The notes: generated by a model from the letters alone, not told the origin. A stretch of DNA of 7,486 bases from an uncultured Eubacteriales bacterium (GCA_900313125.1 OMPZ01000209.1:1-7486); one strand, 5' to 3'. Numbered from the stretch's first letter, positions 1-6,140 are shown. Translations and numbers: made by a program.

Positions 1-312
1 CGCTTTGAGATAAGCATCATGAAATCGGTCGGCGCGACGAACCACTTTGTCCGCACGCCGTTCGTTATCGAGGGCATCGTGCTGGGGCTGATCTCGGGCG
101 CAGTCGCGTCTGTTGTGATCGCGTTCCTCTACGAGGCTATGATCTCGGCGGTGAAGTATATCGTTCCGATAACGGAGATACCCTACAAGCAGCTCGCGGT
201 GACAATGACGACGGGCTTTATGGTGTTCGGCATGGTGGTCGGCGCGATAGGCGCGCTCATCTCTATCGGAAGATATCTCAACATGGAGGGAGGAGAGATA
301 CTTGGCTGGTAA
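1..312 (+). CDS. ftsX: FtsX, C-terminal part (cell division ABC transporter permease-like protein), 5' end outside window
   Basis: The frame is open from the first base and ends at TAA 310-312, giving the last 103 residues. The opening residues, reading EISIMKSVGATNHFVRTPF and then VIEG, are the conserved cytoplasmic-loop signature of FtsX just before its third membrane helix. Two hydrophobic segments follow, around 67-150 (LGLISGAVASVVIAFLY) and 205-270 (TGFMVFGMVVGAIGALISIG), separated by a short external loop; this is the usual FtsX C-terminal pair. FtsX works with the ATPase FtsE (expected just upstream, not visible) at the division site. It does not transport a substrate but passes ATP-driven conformational change to an extracellular peptidoglycan hydrolase. 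The next gene encodes exactly such a hydrolase and overlaps this one by 11 bases, which supports the assignment. The true start cannot be seen. Confidence 0.93.
   Translation, partial: RFEISIMKSVGATNHFVRTPFVIEGIVLGLISGAVASVVIAFLYEAMISAVKYIVPITEIPYKQLAVTMTTGFMVFGMVVGAIGALISIGRYLNMEGGEILGW
285..304 (+). promoter_or_regulatory. Ribosome binding site and TTG start inside the end of ftsX
   Basis: A long purine tract, GGAGGGAGGAG at 285-295, lies 6 bases before TTG 302-304. No ATG or GTG in this frame lies at a suitable distance; the ATG at 283 is in the ftsX frame. This site fixes the unusual TTG start of the hydrolase gene and suggests translational coupling to ftsX. Confidence 0.8.
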
Positions 313-1801
313 GCTCATATTAAAGTTCGCCGCCGGAGTGCTCACCCTCAGCATCATAGGCGGCGCGGCGGCTGTGTTTTCCTCCGCCGACACGCTGGAG
401 GACTACCAGAAACGCCAGAAGGAGCTTGACGCGCAGGCAGCGCAGTATCAGGCGACTATAGACTCAACGGCAAGCGATATCGCGCAGCGCGAGGAGTACA
501 AAAAGGCTCTTCAGAACAAGATAACCGTGCTCAACGAGCAGATAGCGAACGGCAGATCGCAGATAGAACAGCTCGACACAGAGATCGCAGGTCTGCAAAC
601 GGAGATAGATGAATCGCGCAGCAAGATATCGGGAAGAATAGATAAGCTGAAGCAGCGCGTCAAGGCGCTGTATATGTCGGGCGACACGACGTCGCTCGAG
701 ATAATACTCGGCGCGAAGGATTTTGAAGATTTCCTTGACAAGCTCGAGATAATCACCTATATTTCCAAATCGGACAAGGCGCTTATCGACACGCTCAAGG
801 ATGATATCGAAGTTATCAACGCAAAGCGCAGCAGCCTTAAAGAGAAGAAAACGGAGCTGAGCAACGAGCAGAATGCTCTCACCTCGCGCCAGGCGGAGAT
901 GCAGAAGCTCATTTCGGAGAACGAAAAGCTGCTCGATAACCTATATGAGGAAAATTCCGGCGCGCAGGATCACCTTGACGAAACGAACGAGGAGCGCAAG
1001 GTGATCGAGGATCAGATCCAGGCGTACTTCAAAAATAAGGCGGCTCAGGAGGAAACGGCAAGGATAATCAGCGAAGCACAGAAAAAGCTCGCCGAGGAGA
1101 AGAAGAACTCGTCCTCGTCATCGTCCTCCGCGGCATCGTCAAAGGCGGCAAGCTCGAAGCCGGACGACACCAAGAGCAGCACCTCGTCAAAGCAGACGGT
1201 CTCGGAGTATGAGTACGAAGACGAAACGGACAGCGAGGACGAAGAGCCGAAGTACTATGAAAGCGAAGAAGAGAGCAGCCGTGAGGAGCAAAGCTCGTCT
1301 CAGGCAAGTTCAAAGCAGCCCGAGCCGGAGCCGGAGCCTGAACCGGAACCCGAGCCGGAGCCGGTCACATCGAGCGGCTATGTTTGGCCGGTGCCCGGTC
1401 ATTATACGCTTTCGTCCGTCTGGAACGAGGACAGAACGACTTATAACCACGGCGCGATCGACATTTCCGACGGTTCGATCATGAACGCGCAGGTAGTCGC
1501 GTCGGAAGCAGGCGTCGTTGTCATGTACAGCAACGACTGCCCGCATAACTACGGCAAGGACGGAAGCTGCGGCTGCGGCGGCGGCTACGGCAGATATATC
1601 ATGCTCGACCACGGCAACGGCAAGGCGACGCTCTACGCGCACATGACCGACGTCGTTGTAAACCCCGGCGACTATGTACAAAAGGGTCAGCTCGTGGGCT
1701 ACGTCGGCACGACAGGCTGGTCTACAGGCCCGCACCTGCACTACGAGACGCGTTTAAACGGCGAAAAGTACAACCCGATGACGGAATTTCCGAATATGTG
1801 A
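302..1801 (+). CDS. EnvC/PcsB-like coiled-coil murein hydrolase with C-terminal M23 (LytM) peptidase domain
   Basis: This 499-residue exported protein is the likely extracellular partner of FtsEX. Residues 5-28 form a signal peptide or anchor. Residues about 31-265 are Gln/Glu/Lys-rich coiled coil that includes the family segment around Y124 (YMSGDTTSLEIILGAKDFEDF), typical of EnvC and PcsB. Residues about 268-339 are Ser- and Glu-rich, and 340-354 are a perfect alternating Pro-Glu stretch. The M23 domain runs from about 358 to the end, with the zinc ligands and catalytic residues in place: H383 and D387 in HGAID, H447 in YAHM, H478 and H480 in HLH. It should therefore be an active zinc endopeptidase, unlike E. 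coli EnvC, whose LytM domain is degenerate and only activates amidases. An insert with C413, H415, C423 and C425 sits inside the M23 fold. Start TTG 302, stop TGA 1799-1801. The overlap with ftsX indicates one operon. Role inferred from family and position. Confidence 0.9.
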   Translation: MAGKLILKFAAGVLTLSIIGGAAAVFSSADTLEDYQKRQKELDAQAAQYQATIDSTASDIAQREEYKKALQNKITVLNEQIANGRSQIEQLDTEIAGLQTEIDESRSKISGRIDKLKQRVKALYMSGDTTSLEIILGAKDFEDFLDKLEIITYISKSDKALIDTLKDDIEVINAKRSSLKEKKTELSNEQNALTSRQAEMQKLISENEKLLDNLYEENSGAQDHLDETNEERKVIEDQIQAYFKNKAAQEETARIISEAQKKLAEEKKNSSSSSSSAASSKAASSKPDDTKSSTSSKQTVSEYEYEDETDSEDEEPKYYESEEESSREEQSSSQASSKQPEPEPEPEPEPEPEPVTSSGYVWPVPGHYTLSSVWNEDRTTYNHGAIDISDGSIMNAQVVASEAGVVVMYSNDCPHNYGKDGSCGCGGGYGRYIMLDHGNGKATLYAHMTDVVVNPGDYVQKGQLVGYVGTTGWSTGPHLHYETRLNGEKYNPMTEFPNM

Positions 1802-1891
1802 CAAAAATAGTGCCGATACGCGCGATAACGCGGCGGCTTGTGGTCATTTTGCCAAAAAAGACGGACAACGGGTGAATATGGTATTTTTCTG

Positions 1892-1919
1892 TTGACAACG
1901 TCGGGTATAATGTTATAAA
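1892..1919 (+). promoter_or_regulatory. Sigma-A type promoter for the S41-like gene
   Basis: TTGACA at 1892-1897 is followed after 16 bases by TATAAA at 1914-1919. A perfect TATAAT also lies at 1906-1911, but only 8 bases from the -35, so it would need a different, weak -35. Transcription would start near 1926, about 68 bases before the start codon. Close to the start of the leader, CCGAAA 1934-1939 can pair with TTTCGG 1951-1956. The gene may thus be expressed separately from ftsEX as well as by read-through; no terminator is visible at 1802-1890. Confidence 0.65.
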
Positions 1920-1993
1920 ATAGATTCGGTATTCCGAAAACGAACGATCATTTCGGTGATTTGTAAGAAAAGAACAAGGAGTGATTTTGCAAA

Positions 1994-3253
1994 ATGATGA
2001 AGAAAAAGACCACCTTCGGTTTTGCTCTCGCGTGTGTGCTCGTTGCAGCGGCGATCGCATTTACGGTGGGCTACCTTATCGCAGGCAGCAAGGTGAAGAA
2101 GATCACACAGACGACCGCGGCAGGCAGCACGAACGACCAGGTCAGCGAAGTCGCAAAGGTGATACACGACAATTATCTCGGTACTATCAACGAATCAGAC
2201 CTTACAACGGGTATGTGCAAGGGCTACGTTGCCGGTCTCGGCGACAGCTCGGTAAAATACCTCACGGCAGCCGAGTATGAAAACTATAACAAGTCGGCGG
2301 CAGGCGAGACTATCGTTTACAAGAATTTCGGCAAGGGCATCGGCTACATTCAGTTCCTCGGCTTTGAGGACTCGACGAAGAAGTCCTTCTCCGACGCGCT
2401 CAACGATTTCAGCAGTTCGTCGCTTTCAAAAGTCGATATGCTCGTTTTCGACCTGAGAAACTGCTCTACGGGCGACATCGAGGTAGCGGCTCAGATACTC
2501 GATATGCTCCTTCCCGAGGGTGAGACTATCGCCGGTGTTGACAAGAACGGCAAGAGAACCGTTCTCTACACCTCCGACCAGAGCGAGATCAGCTACGACA
2601 TCGCTGTTCTCGTAAACGGCAGCACATCAGGCGTTGCGGAGATATTCGCATCGACGCTCAACGCTTACGGCAAGGCTATCATCGTCGGCACAACTACGGC
2701 AGGCGACTGCGCTAAGGTAGACGCTATCCAGCTTTCAACGGGAGACTACGTTCTTATTCCGAATATGTACTATGTGACGAAGGGTCAGCAGACGTATTCC
2801 ACAACGGGCGTTGTTCCGACAAACGGCGTTGAACTCAGCGTGACAGACCAGAAAGCGTTCGACTCGGGTATGCTCGAGCTTGCGAACGACCGTCAGTTCC
2901 TTGAGGCTGTAAAGGGTCTCGGCGTAAACGATATCATTATCCCATCGAGCGGCTCCGATACCGATACGGACAAGAAGAGCAGCGACAGCGATAAGGCTTC
3001 CTCCGACTCCGATACGGATTCGAGAAGAAGATCCTCCGACACGGATACAGACGCGGCGTCCGACACCGACACAAGCTCCGACGACGAGCTTGATCCACAT
3101 TGGGACGACGACGAATACTGGACAAGTCAGGCCGGCAATGACGACAACGATAACGACGGCGGCGACGCTGACGGCTACTACGACGAGGACGGCGACTACG
3201 TTTACTACGGTAACGACGACGGCGGCTACTATGACGAGGAAGAGGACTGGTGA
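1994..3253 (+). CDS. Exported S41 (CtpA-like) pseudopeptidase without PDZ domain, with acidic Ser/Asp/Tyr-rich tail
   Basis: The 419-residue product has a membrane anchor or signal peptide (about 8-30). A CtpA-like N-terminal helical segment ends in YLTAAEYENYNKS (about 89-101). The S41 core runs from GIGYIQF (115) to TTGVVPTNGVELS (about 290). In active CtpA proteins a PDZ domain separates these two parts; here only about 10 residues do. The core aligns without gaps over the active-site region, but the key residues differ. The position of Prc Ser430 is G213 (in VNGSTSGVAEI), Asp441 is A224, Lys455 is D238 (in TTTAGDC), and the LRxNPGG motif is LRNCSTG (154-160). The spacings 11 and 25 equal those of E. 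coli Prc, so the register is firm. Residues 317-419 are a low-complexity tail of Ser-Asp/Thr-Asp repeats, an RRR patch, then Asp/Gly/Tyr-rich sequence. AAGGAG at 1976-1981 serves ATG 1994. The S41 fold is confident; loss of protease activity is inferred; function is unknown. Confidence 0.85.
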   Translation: MMKKKTTFGFALACVLVAAAIAFTVGYLIAGSKVKKITQTTAAGSTNDQVSEVAKVIHDNYLGTINESDLTTGMCKGYVAGLGDSSVKYLTAAEYENYNKSAAGETIVYKNFGKGIGYIQFLGFEDSTKKSFSDALNDFSSSSLSKVDMLVFDLRNCSTGDIEVAAQILDMLLPEGETIAGVDKNGKRTVLYTSDQSEISYDIAVLVNGSTSGVAEIFASTLNAYGKAIIVGTTTAGDCAKVDAIQLSTGDYVLIPNMYYVTKGQQTYSTTGVVPTNGVELSVTDQKAFDSGMLELANDRQFLEAVKGLGVNDIIIPSSGSDTDTDKKSSDSDKASSDSDTDSRRRSSDTDTDAASDTDTSSDDELDPHWDDDEYWTSQAGNDDNDNDGGDADGYYDEDGDYVYYGNDDGGYYDEEEDW

Positions 3254-3287
3254 TCCCTTTCCTGACAGCAGCATAATATGAAAATAA

Positions 3288-3326
3288 CACCGGCTTCGAT
3301 GGCTGTACCGTCGAGCCGGTGTTTTT
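3288..3326 (+). terminator. Rho-independent terminator after the S41-like gene
   Basis: The arm CACCGGCT, continuing with one bulged T to CGATGG, pairs with CCGTCGAGCCGGTG across a CTGTA loop. Five T residues follow at 3322-3326. The stem begins 35 bases after the S41-like stop. It ends only 18 bases before the next start codon, leaving room for the ribosome binding site but no visible promoter. Confidence 0.88.
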
Positions 3327-3344
3327 GCAAAAGGAAGGTTTACA

Positions 3345-3683
3345 ATGAAAATAAAGGATAACGATGATTATAAAGAAAACCGATACGCGATCGGCTGCGG
3401 TTTTTCGCTGGGCTTCGCAATAGCGGTCGTTGCCGCAGTACTTTGTATTGTGCCGGGCTATTTTTATATCGCGGTCTCCGCCGTGATAAGCGCGCTGTGC
3501 ATACTGTGGGGAGTGATACTCGTGGTAAAGGCGGCGAGACCGTCCGCCAAAAGGCGATGGCTGAAGCTTGCGGCAGGTATCGTGCTGCTGCTCGCGGGGG
3601 CGGTTTTTATAATGTTTACCGCAGCATATATTTCAATAGCGGCCCAGACCGACGTGTCGCCATTTCGTGTTGATTACTTATAA
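3345..3683 (+). CDS. Small multi-pass membrane protein of unknown function
   Basis: I do not recognise a family for this 112-residue protein. It starts at ATG 3345, 6 bases after AAGGAAGG (3331-3338), and stops at TAA 3681-3683. A charged N-terminus (about residues 1-13) is followed by three hydrophobic segments: about 15-37, about 40-63, and about 74-96. A basic loop with KRR (about 69-71) lies between the second and third, placing that loop inside the cell by the positive-inside rule. The C-terminal 15 or so residues are polar. The downstream tatD gene starts 17 bases after the stop, so the two are probably co-transcribed. No promoter is visible between the terminator at 3288-3326 and this gene, so expression may depend on read-through. 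The good ribosome binding site, coherent hydrophobic pattern and snug fit between neighbours argue that it is a real gene. Confidence 0.75.
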   Translation: MKIKDNDDYKENRYAIGCGFSLGFAIAVVAAVLCIVPGYFYIAVSAVISALCILWGVILVVKAARPSAKRRWLKLAAGIVLLLAGAVFIMFTAAYISIAAQTDVSPFRVDYL

Positions 3684-3700
3684 ATAAGGAGACTACTTTC

Positions 3701-4483
3701 ATGACACAACGACTGATCTTTGACGCGCACTGCCACTACGACGACGAAAAATTCGACGAGGACAGAGACGCGCTGCTTTCCTCGCTGCCGGACAAGGGCG
3801 TTTTCGCCGTAGTCACGAACGGCACGGACATCGCAACCTCGAATAAGTCGCTCGAGCTTGCGGAGAAATACCCGTTTGTTTACGCCGCCGTGGGCATTCA
3901 CCCCGAAAGCACGGAGGACACGGACGTTTCGCGCATCGGCAATTATATCGAAAAGATCGCATCATTGCTTTCGCATAAAAAGGCGGTCGCGCTCGGCGAA
4001 ACGGGTCTTGACTACTACTGGGATATCCCGAAGGCGGAGCAGCATATTATTTTTGACAGGCAGCTTCAGCTTGCCGCCGACGTCAAAAAGCCGATAATCA
4101 TTCACGACAGAGAAGCGCACGGCGACACGCTCGATTATCTGAAACGCTACAGACCGTTCGGGCTGCTGCATTGCTACAGCGGCTCGGTCGAAATGCTGAA
4201 GGAGGTTTTCCGCTACGGCGACATGATGATCTCGCTCGGCGGTACTGTCACGTTCAAAAACGCGCGTGTTCCCGTTGAGGTCGCGAAGGAGGTGCCGCTC
4301 GACAGGCTGTTGCTTGAAACAGACGCGCCGTACCTTGCGCCCGTGCCGTTTCGCGGCAAGCGCTGCGACAGCTCGCTTATCCTGCACACAGCCGAGAGGA
4401 TAGCCGAGATCCGAGGAATGACAACGCTCGACGTGCTGAAATACACAAAAGAAAACGCCTGTCGATTTTACGGAGTTGAATAA
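3701..4483 (+). CDS. tatD: TatD-family metal-dependent hydrolase (putative deoxyribonuclease)
   Basis: The 260-residue length is standard for the family and the protein appears complete. All metal-binding motifs are visible: DAHCH with H10 and H12, the bridging glutamate E100 in GETGLDYYWD, H135 in IIHDR, H157 in HCYSG, and D208 in ETDAPYLAP. The fold is a cytoplasmic TIM barrel. Characterised members have metal-dependent 3'-5' exonuclease activity on DNA, and D-aminoacyl-tRNA deacylase activity has been reported for some TatD-like proteins; the substrate here is unknown. AAGGAG at 3686-3691 lies 9 bases before ATG 3701. The gene follows the small membrane protein by 17 bases and is closed by a strong terminator, so the two form the end of a transcription unit. 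Nothing connects it functionally to the wall genes except proximity. Confidence 0.95.
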   Translation: MTQRLIFDAHCHYDDEKFDEDRDALLSSLPDKGVFAVVTNGTDIATSNKSLELAEKYPFVYAAVGIHPESTEDTDVSRIGNYIEKIASLLSHKKAVALGETGLDYYWDIPKAEQHIIFDRQLQLAADVKKPIIIHDREAHGDTLDYLKRYRPFGLLHCYSGSVEMLKEVFRYGDMMISLGGTVTFKNARVPVEVAKEVPLDRLLLETDAPYLAPVPFRGKRCDSSLILHTAERIAEIRGMTTLDVLKYTKENACRFYGVE

Positions 4484-4490
4484 CAAATAA

Positions 4491-4529
4491 AATAACCCCT
4501 GCGCAATTGAATGCGCAGGGGTTATTTTT
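4491..4529 (+). terminator. Bidirectional Rho-independent terminator between convergent genes
   Basis: A perfect 15-bp stem, AATAACCCCTGCGCA (4491-4505) with its complement at 4512-4526, encloses a 6-base loop and runs into T residues (to 4529). The A-rich left flank provides a T-run on the minus strand as well. The stem therefore ends tatD transcription from the left and, about 95 bases beyond its stop, the CHAP-dockerin gene from the right. Confidence 0.93.
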
Positions 4530-4622
4530 GCAGTACTGTATGTCTGTCATTGCATTGTGTTTGCCGCGATATGTTCTGCCGCGTTTGTCCGCCCGGATGA
4601 ACACGGCGTCAGATCCTACCCT

Positions 4623-5666
4623 TTAAGCTGCTTTAACAGATATTTTTAGAGCCAGAACAGCGTCCTGAATGTCGATCTCACCCGAAGCGTTGACGTCTGC
4701 GTTCAGATAATTGAACGATGTGCCGTCGTTAAGGTCGCCGGAAATGTAGATCTGGATAAGCAGAGCGTCTGCCGCGTTTACCTCGCCGTCGCCGTCAACG
4801 TCGCCTATGAGCGCGCTTGTGTGCGTGTCGGGTACTGCAGTCAGCGTGTCGCTGTCCTCGGAGTCTGTGGCATTTTCCTCAGACTCCGAGGTCTCTTCTG
4901 TGTCCTCAGCTTCCTCTGTATTCTCTTCGACAGACGTATCTGTCTCGCCGAGCTCTTCTTCGGAGTCTGTGTCGATGACCTCGGGTTCCTCTTCGTCGTC
5001 ATAACGAACTACGATCTCGGAATCTGCTGCGATCTCGTCCTCGTCGCTTTCCTCTTCGACTGCCGGCTCGGGCTCGACCTTTGTTTCGGGCTCGGGCTGA
5101 ACTGCCGCGCCGGTCTCGTATGCCGGAGTTGCGTAGCCCATGATGTCGCCGTAGCTGAGAGGATAGCTTACATTGTAAACAGCCTCGTTGTAGTTGCCCT
5201 CGATGGAGTAAACGTTGCTGCCGTCGGAGCCTGTAACAAGCCCCACATGATAGATGTTGCCGTAAGATGCGTAGAAGATAAGGTCGCCTGCCTGCGGCGT
5301 GTAGCTGCCGGCATAGTGGAACCTGCCTTCATTGATGAACCAGTCGGCGCCTGCCGAGCAAAGAGCGAAACGCGGGAAAGCGTTCGTGCTTACCTTTGCC
5401 TGATCCGCACACCACGAAACGAACATTGCACACCAGTCGGAGTAGGGCAGACCGTACCAGTCGCCATACTTGGTGTAGCCGCCGTCACCCTCGTAGTAGC
5501 CTACCTGAGTGGTGGCTATGCCGACGATGTCGTTTGCCTGATCGCCCGAGTTGTAGTGCGTGTTCTCATAAACAGCACGAACCGTAAGGCCCAACGCGGA
5601 GAGAGCCAATGCAATGATCAAAGACATACATACCACTAACTTGAGTGTTTTCTTGTTATTTACCAT
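4623..5666 (-). CDS. Secreted CHAP-domain peptidoglycan hydrolase with acidic linker and C-terminal type I dockerin
   Basis: The 347-residue protein begins with a lysine-rich n-region and hydrophobic core (about 1-30), a clear signal peptide. The CHAP domain covers about 43-180: C79 in DWCAMFVSWC is the catalytic cysteine, H140 in YHVGLV the catalytic histidine, and E156/N158 in SIEGN the likely third position. CHAP enzymes cleave peptidoglycan as amidases or endopeptidases. Residues about 188-280 form a Glu/Asp/Ser/Thr/Pro linker. Residues 286-347 form a dockerin with two calcium-binding F-hand repeats: D289, D291, D293, N297, D300, then D324, N326, S328, D332, D335. Dockerins bind cohesins on scaffold proteins, so this hydrolase is probably docked onto a cellulosome-like scaffold or the cell surface. 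The start is supported by the signal peptide; only a weak GGTGA precedes it. A possible leader hairpin pairs 5711-5716 with 5687-5692. Domains are firm; the scaffold partner is inferred. Confidence 0.92.
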   Translation of the reverse strand: MVNNKKTLKLVVCMSLIIALALSALGLTVRAVYENTHYNSGDQANDIVGIATTQVGYYEGDGGYTKYGDWYGLPYSDWCAMFVSWCADQAKVSTNAFPRFALCSAGADWFINEGRFHYAGSYTPQAGDLIFYASYGNIYHVGLVTGSDGSNVYSIEGNYNEAVYNVSYPLSYGDIMGYATPAYETGAAVQPEPETKVEPEPAVEEESDEDEIAADSEIVVRYDDEEEPEVIDTDSEEELGETDTSVEENTEEAEDTEETSESEENATDSEDSDTLTAVPDTHTSALIGDVDGDGEVNAADALLIQIYISGDLNDGTSFNYLNADVNASGEIDIQDAVLALKISVKAA

Positions 5667-5732
5667 TGGTTTTCACCGTCTTTTCCGAAGGCAGCCCCCG
5701 CAAAGGACACGCCTTCTGTATTTTCGAGTATT

Positions 5733-5741
5733 ATTTTACCA
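5733..5741 (-). promoter_or_regulatory. Possible extended -10 promoter for the CHAP-dockerin gene
   Basis: Read on the minus strand this is TGGTAAAAT, an extended -10 element (TGn plus TAAAAT) about 70 bases upstream of the ATG. There is no good -35 hexamer at the usual distance, so the call is tentative. Confidence 0.3.
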
Positions 5742-5899
5742 TGTTTTCCGCAAAATAGAAACGGTTTTTCTGCACAAAAAGTATTACATCATTGTCTCAC
5801 TTTCAATTGCCCGGAGTAAAAAAACATAGGTTTCATGCGGATTTTGGCAGTTAATATTCTACAATGGAATTATAAAACGGCGTGAAATTCATTATTTTC

Positions 5900-5955
5900 T
5901 TACACTTTATTAAAAGAACGGCAGAGAAAAGTCCAAAAACAGTTTACACTTTATT
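5900..5955. repeat. 12-bp direct repeat TTACACTTTATT, two copies 44 bp apart
   Basis: TTACACTTTATT occurs exactly at 5900-5911 and 5944-5955. The 44-bp period is close to four helical turns, which would put both copies on one face of the DNA, as for a pair of protein-binding sites. In AT-rich DNA, chance is not excluded. Confidence 0.4.
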
Positions 5956-6024
5956 CATTTTAAAGCGGGGCAGGGTAAATCGAAAAGAGTCAATAGAAGA
6001 ATGATGTGAATGCTGTTGAATAAA

Positions 6025-6140
6025 TATGTACATAATGCACAATTGCCTGTAACTTTTTGACGATAAAAATTGCTTCATTCAAAAGGTTACACGATTTAAA
6101 AAATCACACGCCAAAAATCAAGTTAAATTTTTGTACAAAA
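6025..6140. repeat. Two short palindromes sharing a TGTACA core
   Basis: TATGTACATA (6025-6034) and TTTTGTACAAAA (6129-6140) are perfect palindromes with identical TGTACA centres 105 bp apart. They could be operator half-sites for a dimeric regulator. TGTACA also occurs inside coding DNA in this window, so the core alone is not specific. Confidence 0.25.

Noticed and set aside
1310..1741. A 143-codon minus-strand open frame across the M23 domain
   Set aside because: The plus strand shows an intact M23 domain with all catalytic residues; the antisense product is Arg/Val/Ala-rich shadow sequence.
1820..1850. Terminator after the M23 gene
   Set aside because: A small CGCG...CGCG inverted repeat exists but is not followed by a T-run.
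2735..3274. A 179-codon minus-strand open frame opposite the tail of the S41-like gene
   Set aside because: Its Val-rich sequence is the direct antisense of Asp-rich codons and has no other support.
4530..4622. A gene or RNA between the bidirectional terminator and the CHAP-dockerin stop codon
   Set aside because: No frame of useful length, no ribosome binding site and no strong fold were seen in these 93 bases.
4821..5639. A 272-codon open frame on the plus strand antisense to the CHAP-dockerin gene
   Set aside because: The minus-strand frame has a signal peptide, CHAP motifs and dockerin repeats in order. The plus-strand frame is Cys/Val-rich sequence without a recognisable domain and arises because acidic and Ser codons on one strand avoid stops on the other.
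5844..5876. Promoter made of TTGGCA and TATAAA
   Set aside because: The spacer would be 21 bases and no gene follows on the plus strand for over 600 bases.
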